DNA of 64,000 nt from Pseudoalteromonas sp. DL-6 (GTDB lineage Bacteria; Pseudomonadota; Gammaproteobacteria; Enterobacterales; Alteromonadaceae): NCBI RefSeq assembly GCF_004328665.1, contig NZ_CP019770.1, positions 1,488,001 to 1,552,000 on the forward strand, given 5' to 3'. The notes beneath the pieces are model-generated. The model was not told where the DNA came from and searched no databases. It worked only from the letters and a program-made list of their open reading frames with translations. Position 1 is the first letter of the stretch; the number at the start of each line of letters is the position of its first letter. A program made the translations under genes and the position numbers. This document shows positions 32,352-40,972 of this stretch, one piece after another.

Positions 32352-33362
32352 CTAACGAGTTAACTCACCACGCAAATTATCTTGCATTAAATGGCGAATC
32401 GTTTCGACCTCTAAATTTTGACTAAAAAGATAATGCAATTTAGTTAAACACGCTTCTAAGGTCATATCAAAACCACTGATCACGCCTATGTTTAACAGCG
32501 CATTACCTGTGGCGTATCCGCCCATATTTACTTGGCCTTTTAGGCATTGAGTGAGGTTTGTGATAATAACGCCGCGCTTACTTGCCTCATCAAGGATATC
32601 TAAAAACTCAGGGTCTTGCGGTGCATTACCAACACCAAAACTTAACAATACCAGCGCTTTAATATTGCCATTAACTAAGCTTTTAACCACTTCTTTGCTG
32701 ATCCCTGGGTATAAATACAACACACCAATGGCTTGCGGTGTAATAGGGGTAACTTGTAATTCATTTTCTACATACGGACTTAATTGCCCTTTGATCAGTT
32801 GAATATTAATGCCAGATAGCGCTAATGGTTCTAAATTAGGTGAGGCAAATGCATCAAATCCATCGGCATGGGCTTTAGTTGCACGATTACCTCTGAACAA
32901 CTGATTATTAAAAAACAAACTGACTTCTGCTATCGGGTAGTTAGCGGCTAAATACATGGCATTAAGTAGGTTAACTTGGCCATCTGAGCGCAATTGTGAG
33001 AGCGGAATTTGTGAGCCGGTTACAATAATAGGTTTTGTTAAGTTTTCAAACATAAACGACAAAGCCGATGCAGTATAGGCCATGGTATCTGTACCATGAA
33101 GTACCACAAAGCCGTCGTAATCTTGGTACTTACTTTTTATGTCATCAGCAATAAGTTGCCAGTGGGCAGGAGACATATCTGAAGAGTCAATGAGTGGGCA
33201 GTACTCATGAATATCGAACAATGGCATTTCTTCACGATTAAATTCTGCGTTATTAACCACGGTTTCGGTTAAAAACCCTTCGGCAGGAATATAGCCGCGG
33301 ATTGATTTTTTCATTCCTATAGTACCGCCAGTATAAGCGATATAAATGCGTTTACGTTTCAT
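32352..33362 (-). CDS. ansA: Type I (cytoplasmic) L-asparaginase
   Basis: Hydrolyses asparagine to aspartate and ammonia. 336 aa with no signal peptide. Active-site motifs are YTGGTIGM near residue 10 and VLHGTDTMAYTASALSF near residue 90, matching the AnsA family. There is no ribosome site: a hairpin and seven T residues run right up to the ATG on the coding strand. Downstream of sppA in the same direction, but with that hairpin between. Confidence 0.92.
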   Translation of the reverse strand: MKRKRIYIAYTGGTIGMKKSIRGYIPAEGFLTETVVNNAEFNREEMPLFDIHEYCPLIDSSDMSPAHWQLIADDIKSKYQDYDGFVVLHGTDTMAYTASALSFMFENLTKPIIVTGSQIPLSQLRSDGQVNLLNAMYLAANYPIAEVSLFFNNQLFRGNRATKAHADGFDAFASPNLEPLALSGINIQLIKGQLSPYVENELQVTPITPQAIGVLYLYPGISKEVVKSLVNGNIKALVLLSFGVGNAPQDPEFLDILDEASKRGVIITNLTQCLKGQVNMGGYATGNALLNIGVISGFDMTLEACLTKLHYLFSQNLEVETIRHLMQDNLRGELTR

Positions 33363-33392
33363 AAAAAAAGCCCAGTAAAAAAACTGGGCTTA
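33363..33392 (-). terminator. Hairpin and T-run ending at the ansA start codon (sppA terminator)
   Basis: On the minus strand, AAGCCCAGT-TTTTTT-ACTGGGCTT plus more T, directly followed by the ansA ATG. It has the form of an intrinsic terminator for sppA. It leaves ansA without a visible Shine-Dalgarno site; a TATACT box lies just upstream of the hairpin and could start a nearly leaderless mRNA. Confidence 0.7.
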
Positions 33393-33432
33393 GTATAACG
33401 CTAAGTGCTAATCAATACAGCCTGTTAGGGCA

Positions 33433-35298
33433 TTATTGTGCAACTGTACATTCTAAACAGCGCGCATAAACACCTTGTGGATCGTTATAATCTTTCAGGT
33501 TTTCTACTTCGCTACTTAATTGCTTAATCACAGTTTGCAGATTAGCTTGGCTAGCTAATACTGCTGATTTTTGTGTTTCAAGTCCAAGTACAGATTTAAC
33601 CGCGGCGCTACCAAAAATATCTTGAAGCATTTTTTCTTGCGGGCTAAGCGATTGTTTAATTGTTTTAACTTCATAGAAGTTAAGCTTAGCAAGTTCGGCA
33701 GCCGCTTTGATAGCATCTTGCTTGTTACCTAATTTATCAACTAAACCAAGCTCTTGTGCTTGAGATGCAATCCAAACCCGACCCTGGGCAATTTTATCAA
33801 CTTGCTCTGGGGTCATATTACGTGCATCGGCAACCACATTTAAAAAACGCTCGTAAGCTTCTTCAACACTCATTTGAATCACTTGTGCCATTTTTTCATT
33901 TAATGGGCGAGTGATTGAAAAACCGGCCATTTCTGTAGTGGCTACGCCATCAGAGTAAACACCGATTTTAGCTAAGGTATCTTCAAAGGTCATAAAGGTA
34001 CCAAACACACCGATAGAACCGGTAATTGTACTCGGTGCAGCCCAAATTTCATTTGCCGCTGATGCAATCCAATAACCACCTGATGCAGCGACTGAACTCA
34101 TTGAAGCGATAACAGGTTTACCTGCGGCTTTAAGCGCCAATACTTCGGCACGAATAACTTCAGAAGCAAACATGCTGCCACCGCCAGAGTCAATACGCAG
34201 TACGACTGCTTTGACTTTGTCATCAAGGCGTGCCTTGCGTAATAGCGCAGCTGTTGAATCACCGCCAATCTCACCGGCACGACGTTCACCGTCTACAATG
34301 GTCCCTTTCGCTACAACAACAGCCACTTTTTCTGTCATCGGGTTATCAAATGCAATAGGCGGTTTAACTAAGCTTAAGTATTCACCAAAAGACACTTGTT
34401 TAAATGTTTTACCGTCTTCTTCAGCGCCAACTAGATCAATTAACTGCTGACGAATTTGTTGATTAGTTTTAAGTGAATCAACCCATTGGTTATCCAATGC
34501 GTATTTACCAGCATCCCCATTGGCTGCCTGCATTTTGGCTAAATAGGTATCCATTGTTTCATCAAAATTCGATTCGTCAAATGGGCGCACCGCACTTACA
34601 TCTTGCTTATATTGCTTCCACAAAGCACCTAACCATACGCTGTTAGCTTCTTTGGCAGCTTCTGACATATCATTCCTGATGAAAGGTTCAACCGCTGATT
34701 TAAATGTACCTACACGAAATATATGCTGCGTGACTTCTAATTTTTCTAATGCTTCTTTAAAGTAAAGCGGGTACATACCGTAGCCTTCAATCATCACACT
34801 CCCGTAAGGGTGCATAGCAATTTCGTCTGCATGCGCAGCAATATAATATTGTGCTTGGGTATAATAATAGCCTGAGGCAATTACTTTTTTACCTGTTTCT
34901 TTAAATGCATCAATTGCATGAGTAATTTGCTTAAGCTTATTTAAGTGCGCTTTTGGCATTTCTTGTAGATCAAGTAAGATAGCACTAATGCGTGAATCTT
35001 GTGCCGCTTCATTGATTACTTCAATTACATCATCAAGTAATATTTCAGTAGGCGTATCGGCACTTGCAGTTGCATCATTTATGGCCGCCTCAACAGGATC
35101 TATGTAGGTTTTTTCTTCTACAATAGGGCCATTTAGGTTGAGCCTGAGGACTGAGCCCTCTTCGACAATGATTTTATCGCCGTCACTTGATATTGAGACA
35201 ATGAAAATGATAACCAAAAATAAAAATAATAAGTTTAGTACTAAACGACGCGAGAAATTAATCCCTGTCCATATACCTTTAAATACCTTCGCTATCAA
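33433..35298 (-). CDS. sppA: Signal peptide peptidase SppA (long form)
   Basis: 621-aa membrane-anchored serine protease of the ClpP/S49 family that degrades left-over signal peptides. One membrane helix at residues ~18-40. Two tandem S49-type halves are visible, as in E. coli SppA 67K type: the first contains KVIASGYYYTQAQYYIAAHADEI (probable catalytic lysine region), the second PVIASMSSVAASGGYWIASAANEI with the nucleophile Ser, followed by TGSIGVFG. Monocistronic or with ansA after the terminator. Confidence 0.93.
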   Translation of the reverse strand: MIAKVFKGIWTGINFSRRLVLNLLFLFLVIIFIVSISSDGDKIIVEEGSVLRLNLNGPIVEEKTYIDPVEAAINDATASADTPTEILLDDVIEVINEAAQDSRISAILLDLQEMPKAHLNKLKQITHAIDAFKETGKKVIASGYYYTQAQYYIAAHADEIAMHPYGSVMIEGYGMYPLYFKEALEKLEVTQHIFRVGTFKSAVEPFIRNDMSEAAKEANSVWLGALWKQYKQDVSAVRPFDESNFDETMDTYLAKMQAANGDAGKYALDNQWVDSLKTNQQIRQQLIDLVGAEEDGKTFKQVSFGEYLSLVKPPIAFDNPMTEKVAVVVAKGTIVDGERRAGEIGGDSTAALLRKARLDDKVKAVVLRIDSGGGSMFASEVIRAEVLALKAAGKPVIASMSSVAASGGYWIASAANEIWAAPSTITGSIGVFGTFMTFEDTLAKIGVYSDGVATTEMAGFSITRPLNEKMAQVIQMSVEEAYERFLNVVADARNMTPEQVDKIAQGRVWIASQAQELGLVDKLGNKQDAIKAAAELAKLNFYEVKTIKQSLSPQEKMLQDIFGSAAVKSVLGLETQKSAVLASQANLQTVIKQLSSEVENLKDYNDPQGVYARCLECTVAQ

Positions 35299-35595
35299 AA
35301 TAGCTCCTTAAATTCGTACAGCTAAAACGTTATTGCCATAGTAGCTTAGAATATAAATTAATTTAACTGCTAAATCGTAACGAAACATTTATAAATTCAA
35401 TTACACTTATGATTATATGAATGTTTATGCCGCTTTTAGCCGTGTTGTAGTATTAACGGTTATACATAAAATGACCGTATTTAGGTTAGTTTAAATTAAA
35501 AATTTTAAGTTTAAGCTGCTCATATATTGCTTATTCTGCGTCATTAACGCAAAATTGAACAAACACACAGGTTAGACCAGTTATTGGGGCACAGG

Positions 35596-37557
35596 ATGTT
35601 AGAACAAAAACTAGAACTAAAACACACACAACTACGCAACCGTTTAGTAATGGGATCAATGCACACCGGCCTTGAAGAGGGTTGGCACAATCGTAAACGT
35701 CTTCGTGCTTTTTATGAGGCACGTGCCAAAGGTGGCACTGCGATGCTTATTACTGGGGGTTATAGCCCTAATTTACGCGGTAAGCTCACGCCTATCTCTT
35801 CATCATTCAATAGTTATTACGACGTATTTAAACATCGCGCGTATACGCAAGCAGTTCACCAACATGGCGGAAAAATATGTTTGCAGTTATTACATGCAGG
35901 GCGTTATGCGTATCACCCTTTTAATCAAGCACCGAGTGCTATTAAAGCACCAATTAATCCTTACAAGCCTAAGGCAATGTCTTTAAGCTCAATTAATAAA
36001 ACGATTAAAGACTTTGCTAATTCTGCTTATTTAGCCGAAAAAGCCGGTTACGATGGCGTAGAAGTAATGGGCTCAGAAGGTTATTTGATTAATGAGTTTA
36101 TGGCACCGCACACTAATAAACGAGATGATGAATTTGGTGGTAGTCTTGAAAACAGAATGCGTTTAGCCGTTGAAATTGTAAAAGCGGTGAGGGCGAAAGT
36201 ATCGGATAAATTTTTAATTATTTTTAGACTCTCTGTGATTGATTTAATCCCTGATGGTTCAACCCCAGATGAAGTAACACAACAAGCAATTGCACTTGAA
36301 AAAGCGGGTGTTGATATTTTTAATACCGGTATTGGTTGGCATGAAGCGCGCGTACCGACAATTGCTAGTATGGTACCTCCGGGTGCGTTTAAAGAAGCGT
36401 CAAAGCGCTTGAAAGATGTTATTAGCGTGCCTGTTATTGCGGTAAACCGTATTAATACCCCAGAGATTGCCAATGATATTTTAAATGCGGGTGAAGCTGA
36501 TTTAATTTCTATGGCCCGTCCATTATTAGCCGATCCAGAATTTTTTAATAAATACGCGGCGAAGCAGTCTGAGCATATTAATATTTGTATTGGTTGTAAC
36601 CAAGGCTGTTTAGATCATGTATTTAAAGGTAAGCGGGCTACCTGTTTAGTTAATCCACAAGCCGGTTTCGAGCTTGATTACCCGCTAGAAAAAGCAGAGA
36701 AAGCTAAAAACGTATTAGTGGTTGGCGCTGGACCTGCAGGGTTATCGTCTAGCTGTTATTTAGCGCAAAAAGGGCACAATGTAACTCTGATTGATCAAAA
36801 GCAGCACATGGGTGGTCAATTCAATTTAGCCATGCAAATACCTGGTAAAGAAGACTTTAACCATACATTGGCTTACTTCACTAACGAACTTAAGCGTCTC
36901 AATGTAACCATTGAGTTAGGTAAAGCATTTGATGACAGTATGCTAACGCAGTTTGATGATGTGGTATTTGCAACTGGCGTAAGACCGCGTGAAGCTACGA
37001 TTAAGTGCAGCGATGATAAGCGTATTTTTGCCTACGATGAAGTGATCCGCGGTGAAGTCGAGCTAGGCAATTCTATCGCTATACTCGGTGCAGGCGGTAT
37101 TGGTTTTGATATGGTGGCATTTTTAAGTGAGCATAAGTCACAAAGCATCAGCGATTTTAAAACTCAGTGGGGCATAGAGTGTGAAGCTCAACCGCATAAA
37201 GATGATCGTCAGCTTTACATGCTAAAACGCAGTGCAGGGCGCTTTGGCGGTGACTTAGGTAAAACAACTGGTTGGATCCACCGTCAAGTTGCCAAACAGC
37301 ATGGTGTTAAACAAATTGCAGATTGCCAATACCATAGTTTTGATAAAAACGGCCTTACTATTAGTGTTGCTGGTGAAACTCAAGTACTGCCAGTTGATAC
37401 GGTTATTGCCTGTATTGGTCAAGTGTCTAACGACGAGTTATTTAAGGCGCAAGCTGAGAACGCCAAAGTGCATGTTATAGGTGGCGCTAAACTCGCTGCT
37501 GCTATTGATGCTAAACGCGCAATCTTTGAAGCGTTACAAGTAGCAAGGGATATTTAA
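35596..37557 (+). CDS. fadH: 2,4-dienoyl-CoA reductase (NADPH)
   Basis: Reduces 2,4-dienoyl-CoA during degradation of unsaturated fatty acids. Start set at the ATG at 35596, which has GGGG six bases before it. 653 aa: an N-terminal old-yellow-enzyme TIM barrel binding FMN; an iron-sulfur cluster motif C-x2-C-x3-C-x11-C (CIGCNQGCLDH...CLVNP); then FAD/NAD-binding Rossmann domains (VVGAGPAGLSSS; ILGAGGIGFD). Matches E. coli FadH in size and order. Confidence 0.95.
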   Translation: MLEQKLELKHTQLRNRLVMGSMHTGLEEGWHNRKRLRAFYEARAKGGTAMLITGGYSPNLRGKLTPISSSFNSYYDVFKHRAYTQAVHQHGGKICLQLLHAGRYAYHPFNQAPSAIKAPINPYKPKAMSLSSINKTIKDFANSAYLAEKAGYDGVEVMGSEGYLINEFMAPHTNKRDDEFGGSLENRMRLAVEIVKAVRAKVSDKFLIIFRLSVIDLIPDGSTPDEVTQQAIALEKAGVDIFNTGIGWHEARVPTIASMVPPGAFKEASKRLKDVISVPVIAVNRINTPEIANDILNAGEADLISMARPLLADPEFFNKYAAKQSEHINICIGCNQGCLDHVFKGKRATCLVNPQAGFELDYPLEKAEKAKNVLVVGAGPAGLSSSCYLAQKGHNVTLIDQKQHMGGQFNLAMQIPGKEDFNHTLAYFTNELKRLNVTIELGKAFDDSMLTQFDDVVFATGVRPREATIKCSDDKRIFAYDEVIRGEVELGNSIAILGAGGIGFDMVAFLSEHKSQSISDFKTQWGIECEAQPHKDDRQLYMLKRSAGRFGGDLGKTTGWIHRQVAKQHGVKQIADCQYHSFDKNGLTISVAGETQVLPVDTVIACIGQVSNDELFKAQAENAKVHVIGGAKLAAAIDAKRAIFEALQVARDI

Positions 37558-37645
37558 TTTTTAAGTGTGAAATAATTTAACCCTGTGCGCGGTCATGTTT
37601 GTTTATAGTCTATACCTAAATAAACAATGAACATACAGATTGCGC

Positions 37646-38329
37646 ATGAAAAAATTAATTACGCTTTATGACAATATTAAGGGTAAATTATCTTTATTAG
37701 ATGGTTTACCTGCTTTGCTTTTTCGCTTGATTTTAGCGCCTGTTATGATTATCGCAGGCTATAATAAACTCGCAATAAGCGGTGATACCAATGGTTTTTT
37801 TTATCATTTTTTAGCCTCTGATGATGTCGTTCAGTGGTTTGGTAATAGTGAGTGGGGTTTAGGATTACCATTTCCTGATTTGCTGGCCTTTTTAGCAGGT
37901 TGGAGTGAGTTTTTAGGAGGTTGGTTTTTACTTATTGGTTTATTTACGCGTTTAGTGAGTATTCCACTGATGTTCACAATGGTGGTTGCAGCAACAACGG
38001 TACACTGGCATAACGGCTGGTTTGCTATAGCGCCAACAAATCCACAAACAAGTGCAGCCCAAGTACTTGATTGGCTATCAATCCCCGGTGCCAAAGAAAG
38101 CCTTGAAAACTCAATAGAAGTAAAAGTCCGCATAGATAAAATTAGCAGCTTAGTGCAAGAGTACGGCTTTGCAGATTACTTATATGAAAAAGGAAAACCA
38201 GCAATACTAAATAACGGCATCGAATTTTCTGCTATTTATTTTGCCATGTTACTGAGTTTATTTTTTACGGGAGGTGGGCGCTTTGTAAGCCTAGATTATT
38301 GGTTTAAACGCGATACCTTACATCAATAG
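37646..38329 (+). CDS. DoxX-family membrane protein
   Basis: 227 aa. Start taken at the ATG at 37646. Four or five hydrophobic segments with the DoxX features RLILAPVMIIAGYNKLA, GWSEFLGGWFLLIGLFTRLVSIPLMFTM. Members are often partners of oxidoreductases or sulfur metabolism; no such partner is evident here. A C-terminal hydrophobic segment is followed by FVSLDYWF. Function not assigned. Confidence 0.75.
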   Translation: MKKLITLYDNIKGKLSLLDGLPALLFRLILAPVMIIAGYNKLAISGDTNGFFYHFLASDDVVQWFGNSEWGLGLPFPDLLAFLAGWSEFLGGWFLLIGLFTRLVSIPLMFTMVVAATTVHWHNGWFAIAPTNPQTSAAQVLDWLSIPGAKESLENSIEVKVRIDKISSLVQEYGFADYLYEKGKPAILNNGIEFSAIYFAMLLSLFFTGGGRFVSLDYWFKRDTLHQ

Positions 38330-38445
38330 CTAATAGCATATAAACACTCGCATCATTAATTTTATCTGCTTGATAGTTTTGACCTACAGTGTTTATTTTT
38401 TACTTATAAATGTTACTCTTACGTTTTGAATTTTGAGAGCACACT

Positions 38446-38994
38446 ATGGATGCTATTGAGCTTTTATTAAGCCGTCAATCTGATGCAAAGTTGACAGAGC
38501 CAGGCCCTAATGAAGAACAATTAAACATTATTCAGCAGGCTGGTCTGAGAGTGCCCGATCATGGCTGTATTGCACCGTGGCAATATATTATTGTTCAGGG
38601 TGATGCGCGTCATAAGTTGGGTGAAATTTATTATCAAAGCGCTTTAGCAGAGCAGCAGGCCGAAAAAGTAATTAATCGCGCTAAGGAGTTACCGCTTAGA
38701 GCCCCAATGATTATTATTGCGATTGCAAAATATCAACCACACCCAAAAGTGCCTAGAATTGAACAAGTACAAAGTGCAGGTTGTGGCGTATTGGCTATGC
38801 AACAAGCCGCATTTGCACAAGGTTTAGGTGGTATTTGGCGCACGGGTTACTTTGCACAAAGCGTAAGTGTTAAACAAGCACTTAACTTAAGTGATGATGA
38901 TGAAATCGTGGGTTATTTGTATTTAGGGACGCCTGCAATCGAATGTAAAAAGTCACCGAGGCACAAGCCAGAAAACTTTTTTAGTTTTTTGTAA
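38446..38994 (+). CDS. ydjA: Nitroreductase-family protein (YdjA-like)
   Basis: 182 aa. FMN-dependent nitroreductase fold: the start ELLLSRQSDAKLTEPGPNEEQL with RVPDHGCIAPWQYIIV is typical of the short YdjA/TdsD group, and AGCGVLAMQQAAFAQGLGGIWRTGYF is the second FMN-binding region. The physiological substrate is unknown for this group. Monocistronic. Confidence 0.85.
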   Translation: MDAIELLLSRQSDAKLTEPGPNEEQLNIIQQAGLRVPDHGCIAPWQYIIVQGDARHKLGEIYYQSALAEQQAEKVINRAKELPLRAPMIIIAIAKYQPHPKVPRIEQVQSAGCGVLAMQQAAFAQGLGGIWRTGYFAQSVSVKQALNLSDDDEIVGYLYLGTPAIECKKSPRHKPENFFSFL

Positions 38995-39194
38995 AAATAG
39001 TATGAACTTTTTATATTCAATATAGTCATAATTCATTAAGTTAATCGTGTTACACTACAGCGGTTAATATTGTAGCTGCGAGAAGCGCACGGAAGCACCA
39101 TACGCAATAAATCTTCTTCAGTTTGTTTTTTAATCGGTTGTTTTTTGGTAATGTATGGAAAGTCTTACCAATAATAACGATAAAGAAGACGAAA

Positions 39195-39575
39195 ATGATG
39201 GGAAATTTATTTTTACGCGAAAAAGAAAACTGGTTTGCTTGGTCAATCTGGGGTGTTGTTGGCGCGCTTGCGACATTTTATGTTGCAATGAGCACTCAAG
39301 CTGAGCATTTTATTGCTGCGACAGCAATAGGGGTGCTGGTATTGCTAACATGGTGGATGCAACAGTCGAAACGATTTGATTTTGGCAGAGCCTTTAAAAT
39401 ATGTTGTTATGTTTTATTGTTCACCTTACTGCCTTCATTTATATTGGTTGTGATCCCAAGTGATGATTTTAATCGCTTCGATTTGATATTCCAAAGTATT
39501 GCATTTTTAACAGCCAGCTTATTGGTATGTTTAGTGTGCTCTTGGATTGCACGTAGGCCTAAACAATATTATTAG
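39195..39575 (+). CDS. Small four-helix membrane protein of unknown function
   Basis: About 126 aa from the ATG at 39195 (a longer frame opens at 39123 and an adjacent ATG lies at 39198). Four hydrophobic segments are visible, with short basic loops and no recognisable motif. Start is uncertain: a well-formed hydrophilic N-terminus (MESLTNNNDKEDEN) is encoded in another frame from 39155. I do not recognise the family. Confidence 0.5.
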   Translation: MMGNLFLREKENWFAWSIWGVVGALATFYVAMSTQAEHFIAATAIGVLVLLTWWMQQSKRFDFGRAFKICCYVLLFTLLPSFILVVIPSDDFNRFDLIFQSIAFLTASLLVCLVCSWIARRPKQYY

Positions 39576-39667
39576 TAACTAAAACGGTTAATATTTAACT
39601 ATTTAGCTGGTTTTATTAAAATAGGACTTTACAAGCTAAGCGTATGATCTTATTATGCGCGCCGTAC

Positions 39668-39758
39668 GGAGAGATGGCAGAGTGGTCGAATGCACCGGTC
39701 TTGAAAACCGGCAGGGGTTTATAGCCCCTCTAGGGTTCAAATCCCTATCTCTCCACCA
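39668..39758 (+). tRNA. tRNA-Ser (UGA anticodon)
   Basis: 91 bases including CCA. The acceptor stem is GGAGAGA with TCTCTCC; the anticodon stem CCGGT/ACCGG encloses CTTGAAA with anticodon TGA; a long variable arm (AGGGGTTTATAGCCCCT) and the T loop GTTCAAA follow. The discriminator base is A by this pairing, whereas G is usual for bacterial tRNA-Ser. The 3' CCA is encoded. Confidence 0.95.
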
Positions 39759-39764
39759 TTATTT

Positions 39765-39791
39765 AAAAAACCGCCTTATTGGCGGTTTTTT
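39765..39791 (+). terminator. Terminator of tRNA-Ser
   Basis: AAAAAACCGCC-TTATT-GGCGGTTTTTT, seven bases after the tRNA end. Confidence 0.9.
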
Positions 39792-39809
39792 GCTATCTGG
39801 AGCTTTATC

Positions 39810-40196
39810 ATGTCACAGTCCCCGGAGTTATCCTTTTCTAAACGTTTACTTAAGCACATCCTGCTATGGACTGTGTTTGGTTATTGTTACCAAAGTGCCA
39901 TATCGTTATTACAAAAAATGGCTATTGATGCTTATCCAGACGATGCACTGATGATGACCTTATTATACGCCGTTGGGTTTAATACTTTATCGGCGCATTT
40001 AATCACAAAATACGATCATTTTTGGCCAGTATGGGGCGCGTTTTATATTGGCATTATTGGTTTAGTGGCTGTGCCTCTTTTGCTGGTCGGTGTGGCCGGA
40101 TTGTTGTCGATGAGCTTACTTGTTGGAATTTTGCTCAGTTTACCTGTATGTACCTTTGCTATTGGTTTAATTAAAGAAAAACTCAATAAAAACTAG
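39810..40196 (+). CDS. Small membrane protein of unknown function
   Basis: 128 aa. A short N-terminal hydrophilic stretch is followed by at least three hydrophobic segments, the last two filling most of residues ~65-115, with a basic end (KEKLNKN). I do not recognise the family. It is between the tRNA-Ser terminator and fklB, in the same direction. Confidence 0.5.
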   Translation: MSQSPELSFSKRLLKHILLWTVFGYCYQSAISLLQKMAIDAYPDDALMMTLLYAVGFNTLSAHLITKYDHFWPVWGAFYIGIIGLVAVPLLLVGVAGLLSMSLLVGILLSLPVCTFAIGLIKEKLNKN

Positions 40197-40265
40197 CCCC
40201 AAACGGCTTTTATTTTGTGATAGCATATACGGGTCTTTTAACTAACAAAACGTGAATAACACATT

Positions 40266-40883
40266 ATGTCAGATAATTTTACTACAGATGCTGAAAAAGC
40301 AAGTTACGGTATTGGCTTACAAATGGGTGAGCAACTTAAGGCTAACCCTTTTGAAGGTTTAAACTTAAATTCAGTATTTGAAGGCATGAAAGATGCGTAT
40401 GCAGGCAGTGCTTTTCAAGTAGAGATCCCTGAAATCCAAGCTGCGTTTGAGAAAATTAACGAAGAGATCCAAGCTCGTCGTGAAGAAGAAGCTAAAGTAT
40501 TGGCTGCTGAAGGCATTGCATTTTTAGAAGAAAACGCAAAACGTCCTGAAATCACAGTAACTGAGTCAGGTCTTCAGTACGAAGTACTTGCAACAGGTGA
40601 AGGCGAGAAGCCAACTGCAGAGTCTACAGTACGTGTTGATTACCACGGTACTTTAGTAAACGGTACTGTTTTTGATAGCTCATACGAGCGCGGTCAACCT
40701 GCTGAATTCCCAGTAGGTGGCGTGATCAAAGGTTGGACTGAAGCATTACAAATGATGCCAGTAGGTACAAAATGGCGTTTATACGTTCCTCATGAGCTTG
40801 CTTATGGTGAACGTGGTGCCGGTGCAGCAATCGCACCTTACTCAACACTTGTATTTGACGTTGAGTTACACGCAATTCTTTAA
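40266..40883 (+). CDS. fklB: FKBP-type peptidyl-prolyl isomerase
   Basis: 205 aa. The N-terminal dimerisation part (residues ~1-100; KASYGIGLQMGEQL) and a C-terminal FKBP domain (VRVDYHGTLVNGTVFDSSYERG, WRLYVPHELAYGERG) match E. coli FklB (FKBP22). No signal peptide, so it should act in the cytoplasm. A strong terminator follows. Confidence 0.93.
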   Translation: MSDNFTTDAEKASYGIGLQMGEQLKANPFEGLNLNSVFEGMKDAYAGSAFQVEIPEIQAAFEKINEEIQARREEEAKVLAAEGIAFLEENAKRPEITVTESGLQYEVLATGEGEKPTAESTVRVDYHGTLVNGTVFDSSYERGQPAEFPVGGVIKGWTEALQMMPVGTKWRLYVPHELAYGERGAGAAIAPYSTLVFDVELHAIL

Positions 40884-40911
40884 TTAGAACGCACATAACA
40901 TTTTAGTTATG

Positions 40912-40947
40912 AAAAAACCGCATTCATTAATTTGAATGCGGTTTTTT
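40912..40947. terminator. Bidirectional terminator between fklB and the zinc receptor gene
   Basis: AAAAAACCGCATTCA with TGAATGCGGTTTTTT, a 15-bp inverted repeat; A and T tracts on both sides. Confidence 0.9.
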
Positions 40948-40972
40948 ATTGTCTCTTTAAACTTATCTCGGT

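Noticed and set aside
35299..35595. FadR or PsrA operators in the fadH-sppA spacer
   Set aside because: No good match to either consensus; the spacer is AT-rich without a clear palindrome.
39655..39951. 98-codon frame over the tRNA-Ser gene
   Set aside because: It reads through the tRNA and its terminator; overlaps a better gene at 39810.
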